From NCBI GenBank assembly GCA_000149265.1, contig CH003369.1:1-64000 (forward strand): DNA of 64,000 nt. Reading direction: 5' to 3'. Both the position numbers and the translations under genes were made by a program. How positions within the stretch are numbered: the first letter of the stretch is position 1; the number at the start of each line of letters is the position of its first letter. Below the pieces are notes generated by a model. That model worked only from the letters and a program-made list of their open reading frames with translations, was not told the origin of the DNA and ran no database searches. Below are positions 26,272 to 36,833 of this stretch, in pieces. This DNA comes from Ciona savignyi. Lineage: Eukaryota > Chordata > Ascidiacea > Phlebobranchia > Cionidae.

Positions 26272-27303
26272 ATGACTTCAGAAGCTGATAATTTATTTAA
26301 AGAAGGGGAAAAGCATCTAAAGACTGGATTTTTCAAGTGGCGGCCCGATTTTGACAGCGCTGCAGACTGTTTTCAAAAATCTGCTCTTGGTTATAAAAAA
26401 GCAAAAAATCGGGAAATGGCAGTTTCTGCTTACCTAAAAGTCGCAGATTGTCATTACAAAAATGGATCCCGTTTTCACTCTGGAAAAGCCCATGAAGAAG
26501 CTGGTTTAGTTTATAAAGAAATGAAAGACTTTGAAAAGGCTTTAACATGCTTTGACCATGCTTCTGAACTATACCTCGAAGATGGAACCCCTGATACAGC
26601 TGCGATGTGTTTGGATAGAGCTGGTAAAATGGTGGAAATGACTCATCCTGAATGGGCTGCATCGTCATATCTAAAAGGTGCTCAAATCTATGAAAATGAA
26701 GACAAAAGCAGATTTCGGTCAGCTGCCGAACTTGTAGGCAAAGCCGCACGTTTACAAGTCCGGATGAACAAATTACAAGAAGCAGTTAAATCCATTAACC
26801 ATGAAAAACAACTTTATAGTCAAGTTGAAGGTGGAGATAATGGTGCCGGAAACAGACTGTCATGTGCTCTAGTACTGGTTTATCTTCATATTGGTGATCA
26901 GGTGCATGCCGAGCAAAGCATATATGATGCTTGTGAAAACATTGAGGGGTTTGATGATACAGAGGAGTATCAATCTTTAATGAATCTTATTGAAGCTTTT
27001 GACCAACGCGACCAGGAAGTGGCTTCCCGGATTTTAAACACCCCCCTTTTTAAATACATGGACACAGCCTATGCGAAACTTGCAAGATCTTTGAGAGTTC
27101 CTGGGTATATGACCAGTGAGAATATAAAAACAAGGAATGTGCCTCAAAAAAACCAACACAATTTGAACGACATGTCAATAAGAGCAAATGAAATGGTTGA
27201 CACATTCTCTAAACTGCAATCTTCATTGCCAAATGAACAGCAGGAAACCTTAACAGATTCAAAACCAAATCCTGCTGCAGTTGAAGATTTTGATCTTTGT
27301 TGA
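26272..27303 (+). CDS. NAPG: Gamma-SNAP (NSF attachment protein gamma), intronless
   Basis: A single open frame of 343 aa. Family blocks from the start: HLKTGFFKWRPDFDSAADCF, LYLEDGTPDTAAMCLDRAGK, KSRFRSAAELVGKAARL, and near the C-terminus SRILNTPLFKYMDTAYAKLA, ending DFDLC (vertebrate gamma-SNAP ends GGLC). The family is an all-helical TPR-like solenoid. Gamma-SNAP recruits NSF to SNARE complexes for ATP-driven disassembly, chiefly on endosomal membranes. It is about 30 residues longer than the human protein (312 aa), mostly in the tail after the PLFKYMD block. Vertebrate NAPG has many introns, while this copy has none between start and stop, although both neighbours have seven each. It lies 782 bp from syntaxin A (divergent) and 417 bp before syntaxin B (same strand). 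A retrocopy that replaced the parent, or intron loss, would both fit. The frame is fully intact. Confidence 0.95.
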   Translation: MTSEADNLFKEGEKHLKTGFFKWRPDFDSAADCFQKSALGYKKAKNREMAVSAYLKVADCHYKNGSRFHSGKAHEEAGLVYKEMKDFEKALTCFDHASELYLEDGTPDTAAMCLDRAGKMVEMTHPEWAASSYLKGAQIYENEDKSRFRSAAELVGKAARLQVRMNKLQEAVKSINHEKQLYSQVEGGDNGAGNRLSCALVLVYLHIGDQVHAEQSIYDACENIEGFDDTEEYQSLMNLIEAFDQRDQEVASRILNTPLFKYMDTAYAKLARSLRVPGYMTSENIKTRNVPQKNQHNLNDMSIRANEMVDTFSKLQSSLPNEQQETLTDSKPNPAAVEDFDLC

Positions 27304-27720
27304 TAATTACTCACCAGCAATATTACAAAGTTACATATTTGACCAGTACTGTGTAAAGTACCAGTACTGTGTATTGGGAATGTGCAATTGCTTTTTATCG
27401 TTGTAAATAGTAAACTAAATGTTTTACCGATACCTGTAATTTTTATGTGAAGTACATGTCAATATGTAAATGGATTCTAAAGCAACAATAATTTAAAGAT
27501 TGTTTACCTTTCAACACAATTGGACAATTAATTTTTTATGTGTATTGTATATATACACACCGGTATATTTATGTACCAGTAAAATTGATATTACATAATA
27601 TGTAATTACCTGTTTTCTGTGCTTAGATTTGGGTTTTCTCTTAAGCGTGTATAACTTAACATTAACATTCAGTCAATGTTGGTATATGTATGCTAAAAAA
27701 GGAAAGTTTTATCAAGTACT
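27304..27720 (+). other. Spacer between gamma-SNAP and syntaxin B
   Basis: 417 bp, AT-rich, with no canonical AATAAA after the gamma-SNAP stop. Weak AG sites lie shortly before the syntaxin ATG. Co-transcription of the two genes followed by trans-splicing is conceivable in Ciona, but the spacing is longer than in a tight operon and nothing here proves it. Confidence 0.3.
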
Positions 27721-30700
27721 ATGGAAAGTTCAGCTGATGCAAGGAACTACACAAGACTTACACAACTTGTATCTTCTAATTTGCAAAAGATATTTAAAAA
27801 TGGTAAGGTAGTAACATACGTTACCTGTAGGTCCCGTAAAATCTATCTATTGATATGTCTTAAATTTTAGGGCAAGAGTTGAAGAATTTACTTTCTCGAT
27901 TAGGAGCTGACAATGATTCTGGAGAGTTATTAATTGAGCTGTGAGTAGCGGCTTGATTTTATCAACATTTATAGGCTTAACAGTTGTAACATACCATTAC
28001 ATATATTTTTTCAATTTGTAGAAATAAGCGACAACACCACACAAAAGATTTGCTGGAGAAAACTGCAGATCACTTGACAAAAGTAAAAAGTATTCCTGCT
28101 CCAGAATCTTCCAGTGAAAAGGTTTTTTAAAGTTTTTAATGCTTAAATATACTCACATATGCAGAAGATTCACATGATCAGGGCTCGACATACACGCTTG
28201 TCCGCCTGTCCGGGACAGGTGATTTATAGCGTGGGACAAGTAAATTCTGCGCGGCGCTTGTCCGACGGGGCAAGTTAAAAATGCAAACTAAACGCTATTT
28301 TCACTATCCTTCACCGCCGTGTATATCTTCGAGTTCAACCCGTGTTAATCTACCACCGTGCGCAAATGAGATTCCTACTATTTCGTTACCCGTTGCTTTT
28401 GTTACAAGGATTTATTAGCGGTAACTGAGACGAGTTGAAAAGAGCTAACACTCGGTCGCAATCTTCGTGCGGCGAATATGATAAAGACCGATAAGCAATC
28501 TTCGCATCGGGTCATAATAAAGTTGTAAAATAAAATTAAAATAAACTCCATAAGCGTGTGAAGTAATCACATATCTTTTGTCAACGCACAGACAAACATC
28601 TTAAAATAACGCGACTTAATAATTTTCATCGGTAAATTATATTAAAGTCGAACGCGAAGTAAACATGACATCCCAATCCGGGGCTTTCGTCTCTGCTTCA
28701 ATTGGTTAGGTAATTGAACAATTTTACCTATGGGTTATTGATTCTTAGTATTATTAAATGGTAATTATTACAATTCGAGTGCAACATTAAAAAACGATTT
28801 CGAAAGAAAGAGTAGCCTATGTTGTTTGTTAAAACCAATCTTATGCCCATCTTCATGTAAACCGCAACGAAATAAGAAAGGCGATTACTGTTTCCATGAT
28901 AAGCAAGGCCAAAAAGCATCAAATTTCGGGCGAGTAAGAATTCACTCGCGTGTGGAAACTCACACAAGCAATGCAAGTAAACATGGCTCCTAACTGTAGT
29001 TTGTATGACGTAACACCTGTTTAAATATAGTATTATAATTTTGTAGGTCTTGGAGTTGCTAACCGCAGCGTCGCTTTTTTTAAAGATTTGTAGCGGTGTT
29101 TATTGCTTTGATCGGCGGTTTGACCTAGGGTTACATTGATCTAGATTCAATACAGGACTACTGACGCACTCCCGCGCGCGTTTTTCCCATGTTCTTCCCA
29201 TTACTAAGTACTAGCTAGAGAGAACAGTAGGCTAAACATCTGGTTAACCGTTTTTTGTTTAATCGGTTAGCCGTTATAAGAATCTAGGTTCTTGCACAGC
29301 GCTAGCGATTGTATATTATTACTCGCACGGCGTGCGCTACGCGAGTAATCATGCGAGTATTACTCGCACAGATTTTTGGCCCTAATAAGGAACGACTTTT
29401 GAGGGGTGATTACCTAATCGCTAAATGGTGTGTTAATCACATGGTCTGAAAGCTCGGGAATCGGGAAATTAAATTGTGATTTTTTAGGTACTGAACTTGT
29501 CCTACAGGACAAGTGCTCTTAAATCTTTATGTAGAGCCCTGATGATGTTTTGCACTCTTGTACAATTAGGAGGCCATTGCCCTTTTTGGATTTCTTATAT
29601 ACCTGTTATACTTGCACCGGAAGATCAATATAGGTTGGTTTAATGAAATATAACTTCATTGTGGGTCTAAAATTAAATTACACACATGTTATTTACACAT
29701 ATATACCATGGTATTACCATGGTAATCTGGGTCTGATGTACAAAACATTGATTTTGTTTTTTTAATTATCTCATTGGAAGTTAAACATGTTCAATGTATT
29801 AACTTGGTAGTTATATTATTTAATACAGAGAGAAAGAAATAAAATGACCACACGGTTAACTAAAGACCTCAAAGAAGTCTCCACAACGTTCCAAGAAACT
29901 CAACGTGAGATTGCAAAAATTGAAAAAAACTCCATTGCAAAAATGCGTTCACAAAGTGAATCAAACTCTGAGAAACAACCATTTCTCAATGCTCAAGGGT
30001 AAATATTAAAACTAATTATTTTGTATGTTTGAGAGTTTTGTTTTTTATATTTCTTAATGTGCATTTTTGTAATGCAGGAAAATTACAGATAATAAATAAT
30101 AATCTCTTGCCCTGGCACACTCATTAAAGATTAAAATCTTAGTTTTATGTATCATTATTGACAATTTACGTTGGTGTTATTTTCAAGGGGAATGCAGATG
30201 CAACAAATGGCAGCACATGATTTGGCTGCCCTTCAAGAAAGAGAACTAGAACTTCAAAAATTAGAGGTATGTTGTTACATTCGACCTAATAGCTAGTTTT
30301 ACAAATAAATACATAATATATCAATATTTCTTGGGATTAATTTATTGTGGTTTGTTGCAGTCAGATATAGTTGATGTGAACATCATCTTCAATGATCTCG
30401 GAAAAATGGTTGAAGATCAAGGCGAGATGATTGGTAAAATATTTCCTTCTTGTTTCTTAATTTCTAATTTAAATGCAAAATATATCCATTGGTTATGTTA
30501 AAATCAATTGATTAATAGGTATTAACTATTTGGTTTTAAATGGATCTTTTAAAAGTTGAACTTATGTTAATAATTAAAAACCCATTAACAGCTCCTGATA
30601 TCTTATATGGGCATGTGGTGGTAATCTGACAATTCCTGTGTTACAATTAGGAGATTATATAGGGATATTTGTTGTCCCCACCAAGGGGAAAACATGGGAG

Positions 30701-33700
30701 AGTTATCACATGGACAGTTGTCAGATTATCTTCTAAATACTCAAGTGGTTGTGGATGGTTTCACAATTTATTATTCTATCTATGGATATAAACATAAGTA
30801 TTCCAACCCTACAGCTTGCAGACAAATTAAATGATCATGATAACCCGTGTTTCTTTGTTTTGTAAAAACCAGAAATCTGCATATAATTATGGGGTCCCAT
30901 CTAACCCAACAACTTTTTCATTTTACCCCTTTTGGGTCTTGCTGATGCCCGACATGTCTGGTCTCTTCAAGTCATCGTGTAAAACAGGTTATCCAATCAG
31001 GTTGAAACTTTCATTCTAAATGACATGCTGATAGTTTGCTTCGAACTTTAATTTTACAAACTCCCAAGGGGAATTCATGGTATTGAGAAAATAGTAAAAA
31101 AATTTTTTTTTTTGGTGTTTCAGCCTCGCATATCTCATAAATAAAAAAAAGCAATTTTGATTAAAATAACCCAAATTACCCCAGGAAATCACACAAAATA
31201 GAAAAAAAACATGAGCAATTATAAATAAATTATTAATATGTGTATTGAAGAGCTGGATACTCAAAATTAAAATAAATCGATGGAAAATTTGAAAATGAAA
31301 AAACAAGCCCCATACCCATCTCTAACTCTTTTCTAGGAAATGCCAGAAGTTCAATTCCACTGAAACTAGTAATCAGTCTCATTTAAGCTCTATATCTAAA
31401 GGAAAGAAATGTCCAATTAGGAAGGAAAGGAAAAGAAAGGATATTCATGTTTATCCCCATTAATGGGAAAACCAAGGGGGTTAACACACAGGCAATTGTC
31501 AGATCACCTCGCGCCCATCTTCGGGTTACCGGAGCTATTTCAGTGTGTTGTATATGATAGACACGTTCCTTCAATTTAGTTCTTCAATCAACCTTTCGAT
31601 TGAAAGGCGACACACTTAACCGCTAGGCTAACCGGCCGGACTAATGTTAGCAGTTATACTTTGTTTTAAAAGTTGTTTTATGTATAAAAGTCGTTTTTAT
31701 TATACACTTTGTATAAGCTGGATTTAATAACTAGAAAACTCGTTCGTTTCTGTAGAAACATATAGCGTGCAGTCAAAATTGTTTTTTTAGACGTCATTGA
31801 CACTGGCTAGTTTATTATGGGTCCCAATTGAAAAATTGGGACACATATTGTTTTTGTCCGTTTTTTTTTTTCTTTTTTTTTTTTTTTCGTCAAAGGTTTG
31901 ACAGGCATGGCATGGCGCCCCGACATCTACCAGAAGGAATAATGAAATCATTATGAAACTTAGCTATTTGTTGGACAATATGGTCTAGATATGCAGAAAC
32001 CAAAATTTTGGGTGATAAATCAAGGGGAATTCCCCTGGGAAGTTAAAAACCAAAACGGTATTTTTTATGAAAAATTTAGCTTTTTGTAGCATAGCGCTTA
32101 AACGGCTGCTCCAATTTGAATAAGATTTGGTGGTACGTAAGTGCATTAGACACTGATTTAACACTTGGAGGAAATAAAAAATTTACCTAGGAAAATACCC
32201 TAAAAAATAAGATTTTGTTCTCAAATCATGATTGTGACAGGCATGGCATGTCGCCCCGACATCTACCAGAAGGGATAAGGAATCGTAATGAAACTTAGCC
32301 ATTTGTTAGACAAGATGGTCTAGATATGCAGAAACCAAAAGTTTGGGTGATAAATTAAGGGGAATTCCCCTGGGAGGTTAAAAACCAAAACGGTATTTTT
32401 TATGAAAAATTTAGATTTTTGTGGCATAGCGCTTAAACGGCTGCTCCAATTTGAATAAGATTTGGTTGAATGTAAGTGCATTAGGCACTGATTTAACACT
32501 TGGAAAAAATGAAAAATTTACCTAGGGAAATACCCTAAAAAAAAGATTTTGTTATCAAATCATGATTAGTAACAGGCATGGCATGACGCCCCGACATCTA
32601 CCAGAAGGAAGAATAAAATATGAATAAAGCTTTGTCATTTGTTAGACAACAGTGGTCTAGATACGCAGGAGCAAAATTGTGGGTGATAAATCTAGGGGAA
32701 CTCCCCAGAGACGTTAATAACCAAAACGGTATTTTTTTGTAAAAAAACTATTTTTTTGGCATAGCGCTTGAACGGTTGCTTCAATCTGATTCAAATTTGG
32801 TGGAATGTAAGTGCATTACCTACTAATTTAACAATTAGAAAAAATAAAAAATAATATCCAGGGAAATAACCTAAAAAATAAGATTTTGTTCTCAAATCAT
32901 GATTGTGACAGGCATGGCATGACGCCCCGACATCTACCAAAAGGAATAATAATATAGTAATAAAGCTTTGTCATTTGTTAGACAACATGGTCTAGATACG
33001 CAGGAGCAAAATTGTGGGTGATAAATCTAGGGGAACTCCCCGGAGACGTTAAAATCCAAAACGGTTATTTTTCTAAAAAAATGAGCTTTTCGGAACATAA
33101 CGTTTAACCAGCTGCTCTAATTTTGATCAGATTCGGTGAAATGTTAGACCATAAGACTCTCTGTACCAATTAAAAAATAGAAAACATTTACTTAGGGTAA
33201 TTTCCTTGAAAACGAAGATATGTTTCTGAATTACAATTGTAACAGACATGCCATATTGCACTGACATCTCTAATAAGCAGTCTACAAATCAGATTAAAAC
33301 TTTAAGAATTGTTCCATAACATGAGTCACTTATAAAAACAGAAACTTATCTACTAAACCCAGGGGAATTTCCTGAAACCATTAAAAAATAAATCGGGCTG
33401 TTTTGGGAATTTAGCCTTATTTCACTACAGCGCTTGAAAAGAAGCTTTAATTTAAAATATTTGTGGTACCATGTCGCCCCGACATCTACCAGAAGGAGTA
33501 ATGAAATTTCAATGAAAATTTGATTATTACTTAGGGAAATACCCTAAAAAATAGGATTTTGTTCTCAAATCATGATTGTGACAGGCATGCCATGTCGCCC
33601 CGACATCAACCAACAGAAGTAATGGAATCGCAATGAAAATTTGACATTTGTAAGAGAACATGGTCTAAATATGCAGAAACCAAAATTTTGGGTGATAAAT

Positions 33701-35147
33701 CTAGGGAAATTCCCCTTAGACCTTAAAAACCAAAACGCTATTTTTTTTCTAAAAAATAGACTTTTTTGGGCATAGCGCGTGAACGGCTGTTACAATTTAA
33801 ATTAGATTTGGTGGAATGTAAGTGCATTAGTCATTGATTTAACACTTGAAAGAAATAATAAAATTACCAAGGAAAATACCCAAAAAATAGGATATGTTCT
33901 TAAATCATGATGACAAGAATGCCATGTCGCCTCGACATCTACCAAGAGGAGTAATGAAATCGCAATGAAAATTGGACATTTGTAAGACAACATGGTCTAT
34001 ATATGCAGAAGCCAAAATTTTGGGTAATGAATCTTGGGGAATTCCCCTCAGACGTTAAACACCAAAACGTTTTTTTTTCTAATAAATTAGATTTTGTAGC
34101 CATAGCGCTTGAACGGCTGCTCTAATTTTATTAAAATTCGGTAAAATGTTAAAACATTAGACACTCTGTTCCAATTAAAAAAAATGAAAACATTTACTTA
34201 TAGGTTAATTTCCATGAAAACGAAGATATGTTTCTGAATTGTGATTGTGACAGGCATGCCATAGCCTATCGCACCGACATCTCCAACAAGAAGTCGACAA
34301 ATCAGATTAAAACTTTAAGAATTGTTACATAGCATGACTTACTTATGTAAAAACAAAAACTTATCTACTAAACCCAGGGGAATTCCCTGAAACAATGAAA
34401 AACTAAATCGGGCTGTTTTGGGAATTTAGCTTTCTTTCACTATACAGCGCTTGAAAAGAAGCTATAATTTAAAACATTTTTGTTGAAATGTTCGTAAATT
34501 TAAGACGTTTGTTCTTTATTTAACTAAACATGGAAAATAAGTTTGGTATGTTAACTATGGGACCCATGCGTTTATGCTTGCAGAAACAAAAACTACATAC
34601 TCAGTGTATAAAATACAAATTGTGGTTAGGGACCCTGTACCATGAATATAGGTTATACAACATGTGTTTTACAAATAGGGATGGTTAACACGTGGTTGAC
34701 ACTCTCTAGTTATTTTCTATAAACTGTACAAATGCTCCTTCCAACCAGTATGGAACAGTTACACTAAAAGTTAAACCTCTTGATTGAACTTTGCAGACAG
34801 CATTGAAGCACATGTAGACAATGCACAAGACAAGGTTGTGAAGGGGAAATCAGAATTAGAACAAGCAGAAGAAAACCAAGTAAATTGGATTGCATGTTTT
34901 CGATCATGTTAATTTTGTACAACTAAAGTAAAATGTTAACTGTGGAAATTATTTTTCCATGTTTTGTATCCATAAAGTTGAGTTGTAAAATAAAACTACA
35001 CAACATTGAATTCATTCAGAACTTTGCTTTACCTTCCAATTTACCTTTCAGAAAAAGTCGCGAAAAAAGAAACTGATCTGTGGGGTTATTCTTATTGTTT
35101 TAATAATTATTGTTATTTTAATTATCTATTTTTCTATCCCAAAATAG
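27721..35147 (+). CDS. STX7/12-like: Syntaxin-7/12-like endosomal Q-SNARE (gene B)
   Basis: Eight exons: 27721-27802, 27871-27940, 28022-28121, 29829-29998, 30188-30266, 30361-30433, 34797-34879 and 35052-35147. They join to 250 aa with no frame problem. The N-terminus MESSADARNYTRLTQLVSS shares the YTRLTQL block with gene A. SNARE motif about 158-219, with zero-layer Gln in VEDQGEMID. Membrane anchor about 227-246, then a very short luminal tail (SIPK). All seven intron phases match gene A, and exons 2, 3 and 7 have identical lengths (70, 100, 83 nt), so the two genes are duplicates. Family role: Qa-SNARE in endosomal fusion. Introns 3 (1.7 kb) and 6 (4.4 kb) are long because they hold transposable elements. 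The exon 3 donor (GTTTTT) is weak but sits exactly where gene A splices. Confidence 0.9.
28179..29541. mobile_element. hAT-like non-autonomous element in syntaxin B intron 3
   Basis: The ends are imperfect terminal inverted repeats, CAGGGCTCGACATA and TATGTAGAGCCCTG (one mismatch over 14 bp), with further inverted CTTGTCC/GGACAAG blocks inside each end. The length is 1363 bp with no transposase-like frame. The interior holds short palindromes around ACTCGC/GCGAGT. CAGGG ends are typical of hAT elements. The flanking 8-mers (CACATGAT and ATGATGTT) do not form a clean duplication, so the insertion is old or the true ends differ slightly. Confidence 0.6.
30660..30735 (-). repeat. Degenerate SINE tail fragment
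   Basis: GGGATATTTGTTGTCCCCACC, AAGGGGAAAACATGG and GACAGTTGTCAGATTATC parallel the 3' half of the SINE in reverse orientation, at low identity. Confidence 0.35.
30888..31020 (+). repeat. Worn fragment of the tandem-unit element
   Basis: It opens GGGTCCCATCT and contains TTATCCAATCAGGTTGAAACTTTCA, which also occurs (one change) in the right-end fragment near 16.1 kb. Boundaries are approximate. Confidence 0.35.
31431..31660 (-). mobile_element. tRNA-headed SINE, reverse copy in syntaxin B intron 6
   Basis: Read on the minus strand it starts with a head containing CTAGCGGTTAAGTG (A-box type) and CGCCTTTCAATCGAAAGGTTG, skips part of the body, then has CACACTGAAATAGCTCCGGTAACCC and ends GGGGATAAACATGAATATCC. 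It is shorter than the copies near 36 kb, with an internal deletion. Confidence 0.65.
31813..34710 (+). mobile_element. Tandem-unit repeat element, copy 2 (longest), in syntaxin B intron 6
   Basis: It has the same left end and perfect hairpin as copy 1 and the same right end (CACGTGGTTGACACTCTCTAGT). Internal units start near 31901, 32236, 32571, 32906, 33240, 33577, 33908 and 34247, with a short extra piece near 33475. The unit count is about twice that of copies 1 and 3. The first units closely match copy 1, while later units (33.5-34.2 kb) are nearer to copy 3, as expected from unequal exchange within the array. Confidence 0.7.
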
Positions 35148-35386
35148 CTGTATAACATATTTCTGCCCAATTATGATCTCCTGTTTTTGATCACATTGTA
35201 CGCTGTAGCAGAAGTATTAATAAGTGAAACTGCCATGTTATACACTTAGTATATTACCTGGTATAATAATCATTCATGTACTATATAATTTATACCACCC
35301 AACCATTAAGTACAATTCGAAAGTTAATTATATTTTAAAACACAAGCTTTGGTGTTAAGTTGATACTTGCTTCTTCAGGTGTGCGG

Positions 35387-35392
35387 AATAAA
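35387..35392 (+). terminator. Polyadenylation signal, syntaxin B
   Basis: AATAAA lies 240 bp after the syntaxin B stop codon. Confidence 0.5.
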
Positions 35393-35929
35393 AATTCAGA
35401 TAGTGTGGATGTAATGGTAGTTAAGCCGAGTGTATTTTGTTTAGACTTAAAAGATAAAAATTTACATTAACATCCTAATTTATTATTTTTACACCTGACG
35501 AAGCGAGTATGAACAACCCATGAATGTTTATGTTTTTTTTAAGTAAATACATTCAGCTTTCGACATGCTACTTTCCAATTCTACTTACCAAGACTAACAC
35601 CTACTTTTTTAATTTCTTTATACTATAACCTGTAATTTAGTTGTCTCTAATTGTATTTTTTACATTCGCCTACCTATATGTTTAAGGGTTACTGGTACGA
35701 AATTGCCGCCCTAATTTTTAAAATCAGTAATCGCAATTCTGTAAAAGTTCTACGTAAACTTGAACGTATCTTAGAGTGCTTTGTCGTTTATTCAGTCCGT
35801 ATTGTTCTTTGTGTTTGACACTAGGCAGGGCAGAAGGCAATAATAGACTTGTAAATTTCTGTCATTGTGTGTATGATATGGCTCTTTGTGGTAATACGGT
35901 AGGAAATTTGGCTCTGAGTCTCGGACTGG
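35393..35929. other. Intergenic stretch, nothing recognised
   Basis: AT-rich spacer between the syntaxin B 3' end and a block of SINEs. No reading frame, repeat or RNA gene is evident. Confidence 0.4.
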
Positions 35930-36210
35930 TTGGCCACCCCTGGTCTAGCGGATAAGTGCGTCGCCTTTCAATCGAAAGGTTGCAGGTGCGAAACTGGTCG
36001 CTAGCTAGTCAGTTGTGTCCTTGGGCAAGGTACTCTACGGACATTGCATGAACCCAGCGGATTAATGGGTTAACTTAAAGGAACGTGTGAATCATACACA
36101 ACACACTGCAATAGCTCCGGTAACCCGACGAGGGGCGCGAGACGATTGCCCGTGTGTTAACCCCCTTGGTTTTTCCATTCACGGGGATAAGCATAAACAT
36201 CCTATCCTAT
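35930..36210 (+). mobile_element. tRNA-headed SINE, full-length copy
   Basis: The head GGTCTAGCGGATAAGTGCG is A-box like, and GGTGCGAAACTGG about 40 bp later is a worn B-box, so the head is tRNA-derived. The body follows (GTGTCCTTGGGCAAGG, GAACCCAGCGGATTAATGGG, CAATAGCTCCGGTAACCCGA, CCATTCACGGGGATAA) and the tail is ATCCTATCCT. Composite SINEs have been described in Ciona. Identity with those is inference. Confidence 0.75.
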
Positions 36211-36387
36211 TCAGCACTGCAGCCATCAGGTTATCTGGTCGGAGAATTGGAAATGCAGATACCGACAGGCGAGATAGTTTTGTAACAGGCAAATCATTGT
36301 TCTGATCGCCTAATTACGTATTTTTGTTGTACAACGAAGTGGCCGCAAATTGTAGTCGGGATTGTGCAAGGTTGTACCGAAAAATTG

Positions 36388-36676
36388 GTCCGGCCCGGTG
36401 GTCTAGCGGCGTCGCCTTTTAATCGAAAGGTTGCAGGTGCGAAACTGGTCGCTAGCTAGTCGGTTGTGTCCTTGGGCAAGGCACTTTACGGACATTGCCT
36501 GAACCCAGCGGATTAATGGGTTCTACTAAATTGAAGGAACGTGTCTATCATATACAACACACTGCAATAGCTCCGGTAACCCGACGATGGGCGCGAGGTG
36601 ATCTGACGATTGCCCGTATGTTAACCCCCTTGGTTTTCCCATTCACGGGGATAAAAATGAATATCCTATCCTATCC
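36388..36676 (+). mobile_element. tRNA-headed SINE, second copy
   Basis: Same order of head, body and tail as the copy 180 bp upstream, in the same orientation, with a few bases lost after GGTCTAGCGG in the A-box. It ends in a longer run of the tail unit (ATCCT repeated). Confidence 0.75.
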
Positions 36677-36800
36677 ATATACAACACACTGCAATAGCTC
36701 CGGTAACCCGACGATGGGCGCGAGGTGATCTGACAATTGCCCGTGTGATAACCCATAGGTTTTCCCATTCACGGGGATAAACATGAATATCCTATCCTAA
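36677..36800 (+). mobile_element. Partial SINE fused in tandem to the second copy
   Basis: It starts abruptly at ATACAACACACTGCAATAGC inside the SINE body, directly after the ATCCTATCC tail of the previous copy, and runs to its own ATCCTATCCT tail. This head-to-tail join suggests slippage or template switching in the ATCCT tail. Confidence 0.7.
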
Positions 36801-36833
36801 ATAAACACTTTTGCCTATACGTTAAGATAGGAT

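Noticed and set aside
26333-26749. 138-codon minus-strand frame
   Set aside because: Shadow of the gamma-SNAP coding sequence.
31383-31574. Open frames containing TEIAPVTRR-type peptides here and at 36.1-36.7 kb
   Set aside because: They are translations of the SINE body, repeated at each copy, not proteins.
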